Counted from the first letter of the stretch, positions 5,922 through 12,478 are shown. The stretch is 12,478 bases of DNA from JBMNNU01 sp050942695 (GCA_050942695.1 JBMNNU010000084.1:1-12478), one strand, 5' to 3'. Notes: generated by a model from the sequence alone, not told the origin. Numbers and translations are program-made.

Positions 5922-6983
5922 ATGGCTGAACGATCCAAGACGGTGAAGCGGAGCAGAGTCGCCTTTTATGAGATGGAAGACTGGGAGGAGAAGCGAATCA
6001 GAAACGCCCTCCAGGATGTCCAACTGGAGTTTTACCACTATCCCCTGAACGCGACTGTAAAACCCAGGTTCACCGATATCTCGATCTTATCGGTGTTTAT
6101 TCGATCTCAGGTAGATAGAAAAGTAATAGAAAAGTTCCCAGACCTGCGGCTCATAGCTACCAGATCCACCGGCTACGACCACATCGACCTGGAGGCATGC
6201 AACGAACGGGGCATCCTTGTATCCAACGTGCCCTACTATGGGGAGACCACTGTAGCCGAGCACACCTTCGGTCTCATCCTCTCCCTCTCGCGCAAGATCC
6301 ACAAGGCCTACCTGCGCACGAGCAGAGGGGATTTCTCCCTCGAAGGGCTTCGTGGCTTCGACCTGAAGGATAAGACAATAGGGGTTGTGGGTGCGGGCCG
6401 CATAGGGCTGCACGTCATCCGGATCGCAAAGGGATTCGGGATGAGAGCGGTTGCCTACGACGTGAAACAGGACAGCCTGGTTGCAGAGGTGCTCGGATTC
6501 GAGTACGTACCGCTCGATGAGCTGCTGCAGCAGTCGGATATCATCAGCTTGCATGCCCCTCTCACCCCCAGCACCCACCATCTCATAAACCGGGATAATT
6601 TACAGAAAGCCAAACGAGGGGCTATCCTGATAAACACGGCCAGGGGAGGGTTGGTCGACACCGACGCGCTAATATGGGCCCTGGACGAAGGCGTGTTATC
6701 TGGGGCAGGATTGGACGTCATCGAGGGAGAGGAGTTGATCGAAGAAGAGGCACAGTTGGTAAGAGCGCCGCAACCGGAGGAGAAGCTACGGGCCGTGCTG
6801 CGCCAGCACGTGCTGCTCAGGCGAGAGGATGTGGTGATAACCCCGCACATGGCCTTCAACAGTTGGGAGGCGCTGGCCAGGATAGTCGACACGACTATTG
6901 ACAACATCCGGGGTTTAATGGAGGGAAACCCTAAAAATGTAGTGAATCCCCAGGCTATGGAACAGGAGAAAAGGGCAGCGTGA
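5922..6983 (+). CDS. D-isomer-specific 2-hydroxyacid dehydrogenase
   Basis: This 353-residue NAD-dependent oxidoreductase would interconvert a D-2-hydroxyacid and a 2-oxoacid. The nucleotide-binding fold starts at GVVGAGRIG (154-162, GxGxxG), with Asp180 closing the second strand and favouring NAD over NADP. The family signature ILINTARGGLVDTDAL (235-250) supplies catalytic Arg241, GLDVIEGE supplies Glu270, and TPHMAFNS supplies the acid-base His309. The region from 268 to 303 is longer than in phosphoglycerate dehydrogenases, and the overall plan is closest to D-lactate dehydrogenase-like enzymes. There is no C-terminal ACT domain, which argues against SerA. Substrate is not certain. ATG 5922 follows GGAGG (5913-5917) with four bases between. 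It sits between the GreA-family gene and the rpmH promoter. Confidence 0.9.
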   Translation: MAERSKTVKRSRVAFYEMEDWEEKRIRNALQDVQLEFYHYPLNATVKPRFTDISILSVFIRSQVDRKVIEKFPDLRLIATRSTGYDHIDLEACNERGILVSNVPYYGETTVAEHTFGLILSLSRKIHKAYLRTSRGDFSLEGLRGFDLKDKTIGVVGAGRIGLHVIRIAKGFGMRAVAYDVKQDSLVAEVLGFEYVPLDELLQQSDIISLHAPLTPSTHHLINRDNLQKAKRGAILINTARGGLVDTDALIWALDEGVLSGAGLDVIEGEELIEEEAQLVRAPQPEEKLRAVLRQHVLLRREDVVITPHMAFNSWEALARIVDTTIDNIRGLMEGNPKNVVNPQAMEQEKRAA

Positions 6984-6995
6984 GTCCCAATAGAA

Positions 6996-7025
6996 TTGAC
7001 ACTCTAAGATCGCGAACCTTATAAT
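6996..7025 (+). promoter_or_regulatory. Consensus sigma-70/SigA promoter for rpmH-rnpA cluster
   Basis: TTGACA (6996-7001) and TATAAT (7020-7025) are both perfect matches, with an 18-base spacer. Transcription would begin near 7032, about 33 bases before the rpmH start. The next genes through jag are closely spaced on the same strand, so this is likely their main promoter. Confidence 0.85.
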
Positions 7026-7064
7026 TAGGGCAATATGGATACATAGCAAGGGGTTTTGCGCTGC

Positions 7065-7202
7065 ATGAAACGCACTTACCAGCCGAAGCGGATTCCGCGG
7101 AAGCGCGAACATGGATTTTTAAAGCGAATGAGCACCAGACAGGGGCGGCTGGTTCTCAAAGCGAGGAGACTCCGCGGACGCAAGAGGCTGACAGTCGTCT
7201 AG
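7065..7202 (+). CDS. rpmH: 50S ribosomal protein L34
   Basis: A 45-residue, extremely basic protein begins MKRTYQPKRIPRKREHGF and ends RLRGRKRLTVV. It matches the L34 pattern: MKRTYQP start, GFLKRM(S/R)T, and a G(R)-K-R-L-x-V end. L34 is a structural component of the large ribosomal subunit. AAGGGG (7048-7053) is a plausible but slightly distant ribosome binding site. The consensus promoter at 6996 and the adjoining rnpA gene, ten bases downstream, give the standard bacterial rpmH-rnpA arrangement. Confidence 0.97.
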   Translation: MKRTYQPKRIPRKREHGFLKRMSTRQGRLVLKARRLRGRKRLTVV

Positions 7203-7212
7203 AGATCTAGCG

Positions 7213-7659
7213 GTGAGAGTGCAAGAAACGCATCTCGCCCTGCAAAGACGGCATCGCCTGAAAAAGAGCGCGGATTTCCAGCGGGTGCGAGCCCTGAAAC
7301 GATCATGGGCCCACCCGCTGCTGGTGTTATATGTAGCACCCAACGGGCTTGATATAACCCGGGTTGGTATCTCCACCAGCAAAAGGCTTGGTAAAGCCGT
7401 AACCCGGAACCGGGTTAAGCGGCTGATTCGTGAATCTGTCAGAGCTTTTCTGCCGAGCCTTCCCGGGGGGCGGGATCTGGTGTTCGTCGCCCGCCCAGCC
7501 TCAGCACAGGCAGATTACCAGTCGGTTAGACGCGCTGTGGAGATACTGCTTGAGCGAGCGCACTTGCTCTCCGACCGAACAAGATCTGATAAGGGTAGAG
7601 ATACTGAGGTCGGCAAAGAACAGCTAGCATCGGAGGCGACAGTCGAGAACGAGCCCTAG
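7213..7659 (+). CDS. rnpA: Ribonuclease P protein component
   Basis: This is the 148-residue protein subunit of RNase P, which binds the catalytic RNA to mature tRNA 5' ends. The RNA-binding signature GKAVTRNRVKRLIRE (60-74) contains the RNR motif, and the N-terminal RLKKSADFQRV (15-25) and VGISTSKRLG (51-60) are typical. Typical members are near 110-125 residues; here about 28 extra, charged residues follow position 120, probably a disordered tail. The start is GTG 7213, with GTG 7219 as an alternative; no strong ribosome binding site distinguishes them, and translational coupling with rpmH is likely. Confidence 0.95.
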   Translation: MRVQETHLALQRRHRLKKSADFQRVRALKRSWAHPLLVLYVAPNGLDITRVGISTSKRLGKAVTRNRVKRLIRESVRAFLPSLPGGRDLVFVARPASAQADYQSVRRAVEILLERAHLLSDRTRSDKGRDTEVGKEQLASEATVENEP

Positions 7660-7678
7660 GAACGGAATTTTACAGCCA

Positions 7679-7888
7679 ATGAAGTGGATCGGCTTATTTT
7701 TTATTAGATTTTACCAGTTGATAATATCGCCCATGTTACCCTCGGCTTGCCGCTTCGAGCCTTCCTGCTCTCATTATGGTTACGAAGCCATCGACAGATA
7801 TGGTCTCTGGAAGGGCGGCTGGTTGGCTGCAAAGCGTATAGGCCGTTGCCACCCCTTCCATCCAGGCGGGTATGACCCGGTTCCCTAG
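7679..7888 (+). CDS. yidD: Membrane protein insertion efficiency factor YidD
   Basis: This 69-residue protein has the YidD core: a hydrophobic amphipathic N-terminus (IGLFFIRFYQLIISPML), then the conserved CRFEPSCSHYGYEAI, then GRCHPFHPGGYDPVP. The family is membrane associated and assists YidC-dependent insertion. It lies 19 bases after rnpA and 59 bases before yidC, the usual position. The start is ATG 7679. Confidence 0.96.
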   Translation: MKWIGLFFIRFYQLIISPMLPSACRFEPSCSHYGYEAIDRYGLWKGGWLAAKRIGRCHPFHPGGYDPVP

Positions 7889-7935
7889 GCGATGATGCGC
7901 CCACATCTGCAACCGATTTTATCGCGATTTCTATT

Positions 7936-7942
7936 GGAGGAG
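7936..7942 (+). promoter_or_regulatory. Ribosome binding site fixing a TTG start for yidC
   Basis: GGAGGAG ends five bases before TTG 7948, and the encoded protein aligns with YidC from this codon. No ATG or GTG is near enough to serve, so the TTG start is well supported. Confidence 0.75.
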
Positions 7943-7947
7943 TTTTC

Positions 7948-8781
7948 TTGGAACAACTCTGGAATTCGGTAATAGTCTGGCCCTTAATGGGAATACTGGT
8001 CGGCTTGAATGAGATAATCGGGAGCTTTGGTCTTACTATCATCGCCCTGACCCTGATCATCAAGCTGGTAACCTACCCGCTCAACGCCATGTCGATCAGA
8101 TCATCGAAGGCGATGAGAGACGCACAGCCTCTGATCGAGGAGGTAAAGCGTAAGTATGGCAAGGATAAAGAGAAGCTGACCCAGGAAACCATGCGGATCT
8201 ACCGAGAAAATGGGATCAACCCGATGGCCGGTTGTCTGCCTATGCTGGTGCAGATGCCTATATGGTTCGGCCTTTACTGGGCGCTAATCAATCTTTCACA
8301 CACGTCTGAGGCATTCAACCGGGGTTTCCTCTGGCTGCCCAGCCTGGCTCAACCAGATCCGTTTTACATTCTAGTAGTGCTAACGGTAGCGACCCAGTTC
8401 GTCGTCCAGAAGATGATGATGATGCCCAGCAACGACCCACAGCAGCAGATGATGAATAAAGTAATGCTTGTCATGCCATTGACCTTCGGGTTCGTGGCTA
8501 TGTCCGTGCCGTCGGGGCTGGTGCTGTACTGGGTGACTACCAACGTCTTCACCTTCTTCCAACAACTGCTGACTACTGGCTGGGGAGGCTTACAGCCAAA
8601 TGCTCAGGCTAAAGCTGCGGTAACGGTTCGCGCTAACTCGTCGAACCCTGAGACGGCTACCGTGGAGGGCGCGAAGGTGGCTGAACGCACCAAAACCAGG
8701 ACCCCGAAAGCAGCCAAGCACAAGAAGCGGGCAGGCGCTAAGGTCCCCAGGGAGGAAAAAAAATCGAATGGAAAGCGTTGA
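7948..8781 (+). CDS. yidC: Membrane protein insertase YidC/Oxa1 family
   Basis: This 277-residue polytopic membrane protein inserts and folds inner-membrane proteins, alone or with SecYEG. It has the Gram-positive-like short form without the large periplasmic domain of proteobacterial YidC. Family landmarks are IRSSKAM (50-56), whose Arg51 corresponds to the conserved groove arginine; IYRENGINPMAGCLPMLVQM (84-103); and VPSGLVLYWVTTN (187-199). Hydrophobic segments lie near 26-46, 95-116, 139-156 and 172-205. A basic tail from about 240 to 277 probably contacts the ribosome. The start is TTG 7948. The 3' end overlaps the jag start by 14 bases and contains a run of eight A residues. Confidence 0.97.
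   Translation: MEQLWNSVIVWPLMGILVGLNEIIGSFGLTIIALTLIIKLVTYPLNAMSIRSSKAMRDAQPLIEEVKRKYGKDKEKLTQETMRIYRENGINPMAGCLPMLVQMPIWFGLYWALINLSHTSEAFNRGFLWLPSLAQPDPFYILVVLTVATQFVVQKMMMMPSNDPQQQMMNKVMLVMPLTFGFVAMSVPSGLVLYWVTTNVFTFFQQLLTTGWGGLQPNAQAKAAVTVRANSSNPETATVEGAKVAERTKTRTPKAAKHKKRAGAKVPREEKKSNGKR
8756..8763 (+). other. A8 run at the yidC/jag junction
   Basis: Eight consecutive A residues lie in the last codons of yidC, just after GGAGG (8751-8755) and five bases before the jag start. Such runs can cause polymerase or ribosome slippage. Here a +1 (or -2) shift would join the yidC frame to the jag frame with no intervening stop codon. Confidence 0.35.
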
Positions 8782-9448
8782 AGTAGTCGCCAAGAGCGTC
8801 GAGGATGCTATCCAGCAGGCGCTCGCAAAGCTCGGGAAGAGCCGTGACGAGGTTGAGATCACCGTCCTCAGCGAGGGGCATAAAGGGCTCCTTGGGTTCG
8901 TTCGAGGAGAAAATGCCCGAGTGAGAGTAAAGGTACGAGAAGAAACGCAACCCTCGCCGGAAACACCTCCTATCAAGAGCGGCATCGTTGTAGCAGTGGC
9001 CGAGGAGCTCCTGGCCCAGCTTCTCGACAAAATGGGCATAGAGGCCGACGTTAACGCCAAAGAGGATATGGGTGACGAGCAAACTCCAATCCTCTTAGAG
9101 GTTACCGGCGATGATTTGGGAATACTGATCGGTCGACGGGGGGAGACACTCTCCGCTCTGCAGTTCCTGCTCAACCTGATGGTTGGCAAGCAACTCAACT
9201 CCTGGGTCCGTATCGTGATCGATGTAGAAGGCTACAGGTCGCGTCGGGAGGAATCTTTGCGAAGCTTGGCTTCCAGGGTGGCGGAGCGGGTGCGACGGAC
9301 AGGCCAAGCTATCGCCCTGGATCCGATGCCGGCTAACGAGCGCCGGATCGTTCACCTGGCGCTTCAGGGCAACCCTTACGTAACTACTGAAAGCCACGGC
9401 TTCGGCGAGGATAGAAGGGTCTCCGTAATCCCCAAGTCGCGAAGATAA
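8768..9448 (+). CDS. jag: RNA-binding protein Jag/KhpB (Jag_N-KH-R3H)
   Basis: This 226-residue cytoplasmic RNA-binding protein has three recognisable parts. The Jag N-terminal domain is residues 1-58 (VVAKSVEDAIQQALAKLG, GHKGLLGFVRG). The KH domain is about 105-155, with the nucleic-acid loop IGRRGETL (121-128, GxxG) and ALQFLLN. The R3H domain is about 160-226, with ERRIVHLAL (191-199) giving the Arg-x3-His motif. In Gram-positive relatives KhpB pairs with KhpA and affects cell elongation and division. ATG 8768 lies inside the end of yidC, with GGAGG at 8751-8755, so translation is probably coupled. Confidence 0.96.
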   Translation: MESVEVVAKSVEDAIQQALAKLGKSRDEVEITVLSEGHKGLLGFVRGENARVRVKVREETQPSPETPPIKSGIVVAVAEELLAQLLDKMGIEADVNAKEDMGDEQTPILLEVTGDDLGILIGRRGETLSALQFLLNLMVGKQLNSWVRIVIDVEGYRSRREESLRSLASRVAERVRRTGQAIALDPMPANERRIVHLALQGNPYVTTESHGFGEDRRVSVIPKSRR

Positions 9449-9461
9449 GATGCAAGAGTAG

Positions 9462-9483
9462 GGGCCGGCGGCTCTGCCGGCCC
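9462..9483. repeat. GC-rich hairpin after jag
   Basis: A perfect 8-bp stem, GGGCCGGC (9462-9469) with GCCGGCCC (9476-9483), encloses a 6-base loop 13 bases after the jag stop. TTTTT at 9501-9505 is too far away for a standard intrinsic terminator. It may end or pause transcription of the rpmH-jag cluster. It resembles the GGCCGGC element at 4598-4617, so a dispersed repeat is the alternative. Confidence 0.5.
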
Positions 9484-9521
9484 GCCGGATTCGCAGTGGA
9501 TTTTTAAGTGATCTTTACCCC

Positions 9522-10361
9522 TTGACTCTTGATTACCTGGCCATCGGCCACCTTACTATCGATCACATGCCACAAGGCCTAACCGCCGGAGGGAGCGTCG
9601 CTTATGCTTCCCGAACAGCCGAGCTGCTGGGGATGAGGGCCGGAGTGGTCACCGCAGCCGGCGACGCCCTGGACTGGGATCACCACCTACCGGGTATCGA
9701 GATCGCGAGATTCGGGTGCCGTGAGACCACAACCTTCGAGAACGTGTACCAGACAGATAAAAGATTGCAGAGGTTGCTGGCGCTAGCAGATCCGGTGCCG
9801 ATAGCTGCGGTACCCCGAGAGTGGGCGGATAGCTCCATCGTTCACCTGGCTCCGGTAGTTGGCGAGATCAGTGGTGAGTTTGCCGGTCTATTTACTCAGT
9901 CCCTGATGGGGCTTACTCCACAGGGGTTGTTTAGGTACTGGGACGATTCGGGAATGGTGAGCCTGGGCCCCTGGAAGGGTGACGATTCTCTATTGAGTAG
10001 TTGCGAAGTCGTAATCCTCAGCCGCGAGGATATGGCGGGCGACCCGACCTTTTTGCACCGATGTCTGGAGCAGGTCCCTGTCGTCGTGGTAACCCAGGGC
10101 GACCGCGGCGCTATCCTGTATCACCATAGGAAGCCGAAACGCTTCCTCGCGTATCCTGTAAAAGAAGTCGATCCTACGGGTGCGGGAGATGTCTTCGCAG
10201 CCGGTTTCCTGATAGAGTATTATCGAACGGACGACCCGTCCAGGAGCGCCGCCTTTGCCTGCTGCACCGCATCTTTCGCCGTAGAGCAACCAGGCCTGAA
10301 CGGCATTCCCACTCGCGAGGCCGTTGAAGAGAGGCTTGAACGGTACCAAAGCCTCCTTTAG
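9522..10361 (+). CDS. PfkB-family carbohydrate/nucleoside kinase
   Basis: This 279-residue protein belongs to the ribokinase/PfkB superfamily, which phosphorylates sugars or nucleosides with ATP. The N-terminal LDYLAIGHLTIDH with GGSVAYAS (23-30) is the substrate-side signature. TQGDRGA (191-197) and DPTGAGDVFAAGFL (217-230) form the ATP and anion-hole region, with Asp223 as catalytic base. The specific substrate cannot be read from the sequence. The start is TTG 9522, chosen because the family pattern begins there; no clear ribosome binding site precedes it, so the start is uncertain. The gene occupies the place between jag and parA where tRNA-modification genes often lie in other bacteria. 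Confidence 0.9.
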   Translation: MTLDYLAIGHLTIDHMPQGLTAGGSVAYASRTAELLGMRAGVVTAAGDALDWDHHLPGIEIARFGCRETTTFENVYQTDKRLQRLLALADPVPIAAVPREWADSSIVHLAPVVGEISGEFAGLFTQSLMGLTPQGLFRYWDDSGMVSLGPWKGDDSLLSSCEVVILSREDMAGDPTFLHRCLEQVPVVVVTQGDRGAILYHHRKPKRFLAYPVKEVDPTGAGDVFAAGFLIEYYRTDDPSRSAAFACCTASFAVEQPGLNGIPTREAVEERLERYQSLL

Positions 10362-10383
10362 GCACAAGGGGGATTGAATATCT

Positions 10384-10440
10384 CCCTCTCCCTATGGGAG
10401 AGGGGACTAGGGGTCTCGCGCGAGAAGAGGGAGTACTCCC
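10384..10440. repeat. Cluster of three palindromes upstream of parA
   Basis: A 9-bp hairpin (10384-10392 with 10396-10404, loop TAT) is followed by two perfect 12-bp palindromes, TCTCGCGCGAGA (10414-10425) and GGGAGTACTCCC (10429-10440), with centres 15 bases apart. The first hairpin shares GGGAGAGGGGACT with the element at 1927-1962 and looks like a dispersed repeat. The latter two could be regulator binding sites for parAB. Neither resembles the standard parS sequence. Confidence 0.5.
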
Positions 10441-10451
10441 AACACACGGGA

Positions 10452-10503
10452 CTCAGCACCCAGAACCCAGCACTCAGAACAGGACAAAGCACTCAGGACT
10501 CAA
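10452..10503 (+). repeat. CTCAGCAC-like degenerate tandem tract before parA
   Basis: Imperfect repeats of the form ACTCAGCAC/CCAGAAC occupy most of this stretch, immediately before the parA start codon. Although it is open in frame with parA, its repeat nature and the canonical ParA start argue that it is untranslated. AGGA at 10494-10497 may be the parA ribosome binding site. Confidence 0.55.
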
Positions 10504-10504
10504 A

Positions 10505-11266
10505 ATGATCATCGCTGTTGCGAACCAAAAAGGAGGGGTGGGCAAAACCACCACTGCCGTCAGCTTAGGGGCATATCTCTCCCTAGACAGGAAGATATTG
10601 CTGCTGGATCTGGATCCGCAGGCTAATGCCACAACTGCTCTCGGATTCGACGAGAAAAGCATCGATACCTCGATCTATGAGGTATTGGTGGATGGGGTAG
10701 AGCTGTCCCAAGCATTGATTCCCACACGGCATCCCAACTTGCAGATGGTACCCTCCTCCCGTCGTCTGGCGGGAGCGGAGGTGGAGATGGTAAATTTGAT
10801 GGCCAGAGAAGGAAAGTTAAGCCGTGCCCTTCAGCCGGCGTTGGCAGATATTGATCTGGCTATCATCGATTGTCCGCCGTCTCTAGGGCTGTTAACAGTG
10901 AATGCGCTAACCGCTGCCGACGCAGTGATAATCCCGGTCCAGTGCGAGTACCTGGCGCTGGAGGGGTTAGGGCAGCTAATGCACACTATAGAGTTGGTTC
11001 GAGATAGCCTGAACCCTCGCCTATCTCTGCTGGGGGTGCTGCTCACTATGCACGACGGTAGGACCAACCTGAGCAACCAGGTTATGGATGAGGTGCGCAA
11101 CCACTTCCCCGGACTCACCTTCGATACGGTGATACCTCGAAATGTCCGTTTGACAGAGGCCCCTAGCTATGGGAAATCCATTCTCGAGTACGATCCGTCA
11201 TCGCGCGGAGCGCATGCTTATACGTCGTTGGCGCGGGAAGTAGCAGCGAGGATCGCTAATGTGTAG
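10505..11266 (+). CDS. parA: Chromosome-partitioning ATPase ParA/Soj
   Basis: This 253-residue Walker-type ATPase binds DNA nonspecifically as an ATP dimer and acts with ParB to segregate the chromosome origin. MIIAVANQKGGVGKTT begins directly at ATG 10505, and the deviant Walker A KGGVGKTT is at 9-16. DLDPQANAT (35-43) and IIDCPPSLGLLTVNAL (120-135, Walker B Asp122) follow. The C-terminal PRNVRLTEAPSYGKSI and YDPSSRGAHAY are typical of chromosomal Soj proteins and absent from plasmid ParA with helix-turn-helix domains. The frame is open further upstream from ATG 10394, but that extension is repeat sequence. parB follows nine bases after the stop, giving an operon. Confidence 0.97.
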   Translation: MIIAVANQKGGVGKTTTAVSLGAYLSLDRKILLLDLDPQANATTALGFDEKSIDTSIYEVLVDGVELSQALIPTRHPNLQMVPSSRRLAGAEVEMVNLMAREGKLSRALQPALADIDLAIIDCPPSLGLLTVNALTAADAVIIPVQCEYLALEGLGQLMHTIELVRDSLNPRLSLLGVLLTMHDGRTNLSNQVMDEVRNHFPGLTFDTVIPRNVRLTEAPSYGKSILEYDPSSRGAHAYTSLAREVAARIANV

Positions 11267-11275
11267 GGGGTTGGC

Positions 11276-12115
11276 ATGACCAAAGGACGAGGCGGATTGG
11301 GCAGAGGGCTTGGTGCTCTTATCCCCTCTACGATACGAAATGGGTTGGCCGAAATCGACATTGAGCGTATCTCCCCCAATCCCAGGCAACCACGCACGTT
11401 GATCGATGAAGCAGCGTTGGAGGAGTTGGCCGATTCCATTCGAGAGCATGGAATCCTTCAACCCCTTATCGTCACACGTTCGGGAAACGGGTACACCCTG
11501 ATTGCCGGCGAGCGCCGCTGGAGGGCTGCCAAGCTGGCAGGATTGAAGACCGCACCGGCCTTGATCAAAGATACTTCTCCACAGCAGATGCTTGAGCTGG
11601 CCTTGGTGGAGAACATACAGCGGCGGGATCTAGGCCCTTTGGAGGAGGCGGCAGCCTACCGCCAACTGCTTGAGGAGCATAAGCTCACTCAGGAAGAGGT
11701 TGCCCGCCGGGTGGGGAAAAGCCGCAGCGCTGTAGCCAATAGCCTCAGGCTGCTGAACCTGCCCCCGAAAGCTAAGGATGCGCTAGCCCAAGGATTGATG
11801 ACGGAAGGCCACGCTCGAACCCTCCTCTCGCTGCCAACCTTAGAGCAGCAAATGGCACTGCTGGATTCCATTCTATCCGGCGCAGTTACTGTACGTGAGG
11901 CGGAGGAGGCTGCCCGAAGGGCGTCGTCGAAATCCCGCCGCCCTCAGGCTCCCAAAAGCGCCGAGATCTCAGAGCTTGAAGATCGCTTGCGTGAACTCCT
12001 TCGCACCAAGGTGGAGCTGCACCGAGGCCGGCGGGGTGGCCGACTGGTAATCCACTTCTACTCTGACGAGGAGCTGGACGGTATCTTCAAAGCTCTGGGT
12101 GGAGAGATATATTAA
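11276..12115 (+). CDS. parB: Chromosome-partitioning protein ParB/Spo0J
   Basis: This 279-residue CTP-dependent DNA-sliding clamp loads at parS sites and stimulates ParA. The basic N-terminal peptide GRGGLGRGLGALIP (4-17) is the ParA-activating element. The nucleotide-binding domain has NPRQPR (35-40), GERRWRAA (78-85, the CTP-binding GERRxRA box) and ENIQR (112-116). A helix-turn-helix spans about 138-163 (LTQEEVARRVGKSRSAVANS), and the C-terminal dimerisation domain is about 230-279. ATG 11276 follows the G-rich TAGGGGG. No parS sequence was seen in the window. The stop overlaps that of the convergent 3-hydroxyacyl-CoA dehydrogenase gene. Confidence 0.97.
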   Translation: MTKGRGGLGRGLGALIPSTIRNGLAEIDIERISPNPRQPRTLIDEAALEELADSIREHGILQPLIVTRSGNGYTLIAGERRWRAAKLAGLKTAPALIKDTSPQQMLELALVENIQRRDLGPLEEAAAYRQLLEEHKLTQEEVARRVGKSRSAVANSLRLLNLPPKAKDALAQGLMTEGHARTLLSLPTLEQQMALLDSILSGAVTVREAEEAARRASSKSRRPQAPKSAEISELEDRLRELLRTKVELHRGRRGGRLVIHFYSDEELDGIFKALGGEIY

Positions 12116-12478
12116 ACTGCGTTGTCTACAAGTGCCTCCTCCTCCTCTGGCATTATCTCTTTGAGCGCCTTGACCAGCAGGAGAAGTTGCTCCTGCTTTT
12201 TCAGCCTCAGAGCCTCCACATCCTTTCCAGCCCAATCGAAGAAACCCTTCCCCGCCTTTGCGCCGATTTCACCCCTGGCAACCTTCTCGGCAAGGAAAGG
12301 GAGCGGTGCGGAAGCATTCTCCAGGGTCGGATACACTGAGTGAGCGGCGGCGAAGTGGATGTCCAGCCCGCCCCAATCCCTCTGCTCCAGGGTACCCACC
12401 AGCGGGAGTCGTACCCCCATGCCCAGGCGAATCGCCCTATCCACATCTCGAGCGCTCGCCACCCCTTTGGCTACCAGC
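12112..12478 (-). CDS. 3-hydroxyacyl-CoA dehydrogenase, C-terminal part (5' end outside window)
   Basis: Read on the minus strand, the frame is open from the window edge (first full codon at 12477-12475) to TAA at 12114-12112, giving 121 residues. The segment LVAKGVASARDVDRAIRLGM, then LPLVGTLEQRDWGGLD, then EIGAKAGKGFFDW matches the C-terminal dimerisation domain of NAD-dependent 3-hydroxyacyl-CoA dehydrogenases (3-hydroxybutyryl-CoA dehydrogenase type). These enzymes oxidise the L-3-hydroxyacyl-CoA intermediate of fatty acid degradation or of butyrate-type pathways. The catalytic His/Glu and the NAD fold are outside the window, so its integrity cannot be judged. A charged tail of about 35 residues (ALRLKKQEQ to EEEEALVDNAV) follows the domain. 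Confidence 0.9.
   Translation of the reverse strand, partial: LVAKGVASARDVDRAIRLGMGVRLPLVGTLEQRDWGGLDIHFAAAHSVYPTLENASAPLPFLAEKVARGEIGAKAGKGFFDWAGKDVEALRLKKQEQLLLLVKALKEIMPEEEEALVDNAV

Noticed and set aside
6804..6815. Perfect palindrome CAGCACGTGCTG considered as a parS-like or operator site
   Set aside because: It is inside the dehydrogenase coding region, lacks the parS flanks (GTTTCACGTGAAAC type), and a 12-bp palindrome is expected by chance a few times in a window this size.
10394..10504. In-frame upstream extension of parA from ATG 10394
   Set aside because: The 37 added residues are encoded by palindromes and a degenerate repeat tract, and canonical ParA starts at the MIIAVANQKGG segment (10505).
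1..12478. DnaA boxes, parS sites, CIRCE elements, tRNA genes and CRISPR repeats
   Set aside because: Reading both strands by eye, I found no TTATCCACA clusters, no TGTTTCACGTGAAACA-type site, no CIRCE inverted repeat, no tRNA cloverleaf and no regularly spaced repeats. A computed search would be more sensitive.

Overview
This 12.5-kb window reads as bacterial chromosome, probably from a Chloroflexota-like lineage. That assignment is inference from gene content (a corrinoid methyltransferase pair, the N-domain-less Lon relative, a ribosomal-protein/RNase P/YidC/Jag cluster followed by parAB) and from GC-rich hairpin elements in the gaps. No rRNA, tRNA, CRISPR array or insertion sequence was recognised. 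Nearly all the DNA is coding and no gap exceeds 300 bases.

Left end (1-2040): the C-terminal ~360 residues of a monomethylamine-methyltransferase (MtmB) family protein, then a cobalamin-binding corrinoid protein of the MtmC/MttC type. Together they form a methyltransferase/corrinoid pair that would move a methyl group from a methylated substrate to cobalt. The MtmB homologue reads straight through the position where archaeal MtmB carries pyrrolysine and has leucine there. Several active-site positions are also changed, so its substrate is probably not monomethylamine. This is the most unusual content in the window. The pair is separated by two GC-rich hairpins from a convergent gene on the minus strand.

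Middle (2038-6983): a Lon-family AAA+ protease without the Lon N-domain (minus strand); a divergent small protein, possibly of the dimeric alpha/beta-barrel type; a GreA/GreB-family transcript-cleavage factor with an altered tip; and a D-2-hydroxyacid dehydrogenase. A strong imperfect hairpin lies between the protease and the small gene. It contains a sequence matching the sigma-54 -24/-12 core.

Right part (6996-12115): a consensus sigma-70 type promoter drives the cluster rpmH-rnpA-yidD-yidC-jag (ribosomal protein L34, RNase P protein, the membrane insertion factors YidD and YidC, and the KH/R3H RNA-binding protein Jag/KhpB). Next come a PfkB-family sugar/nucleoside kinase and the chromosome-partitioning pair parA-parB. 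In many bacteria this cluster lies near the replication origin together with dnaA. Here neither dnaA nor DnaA-box clusters are seen, and mnmE/mnmG, which often follow jag, are replaced by the kinase. The window ends inside a convergent 3-hydroxyacyl-CoA dehydrogenase gene whose stop codon overlaps that of parB.
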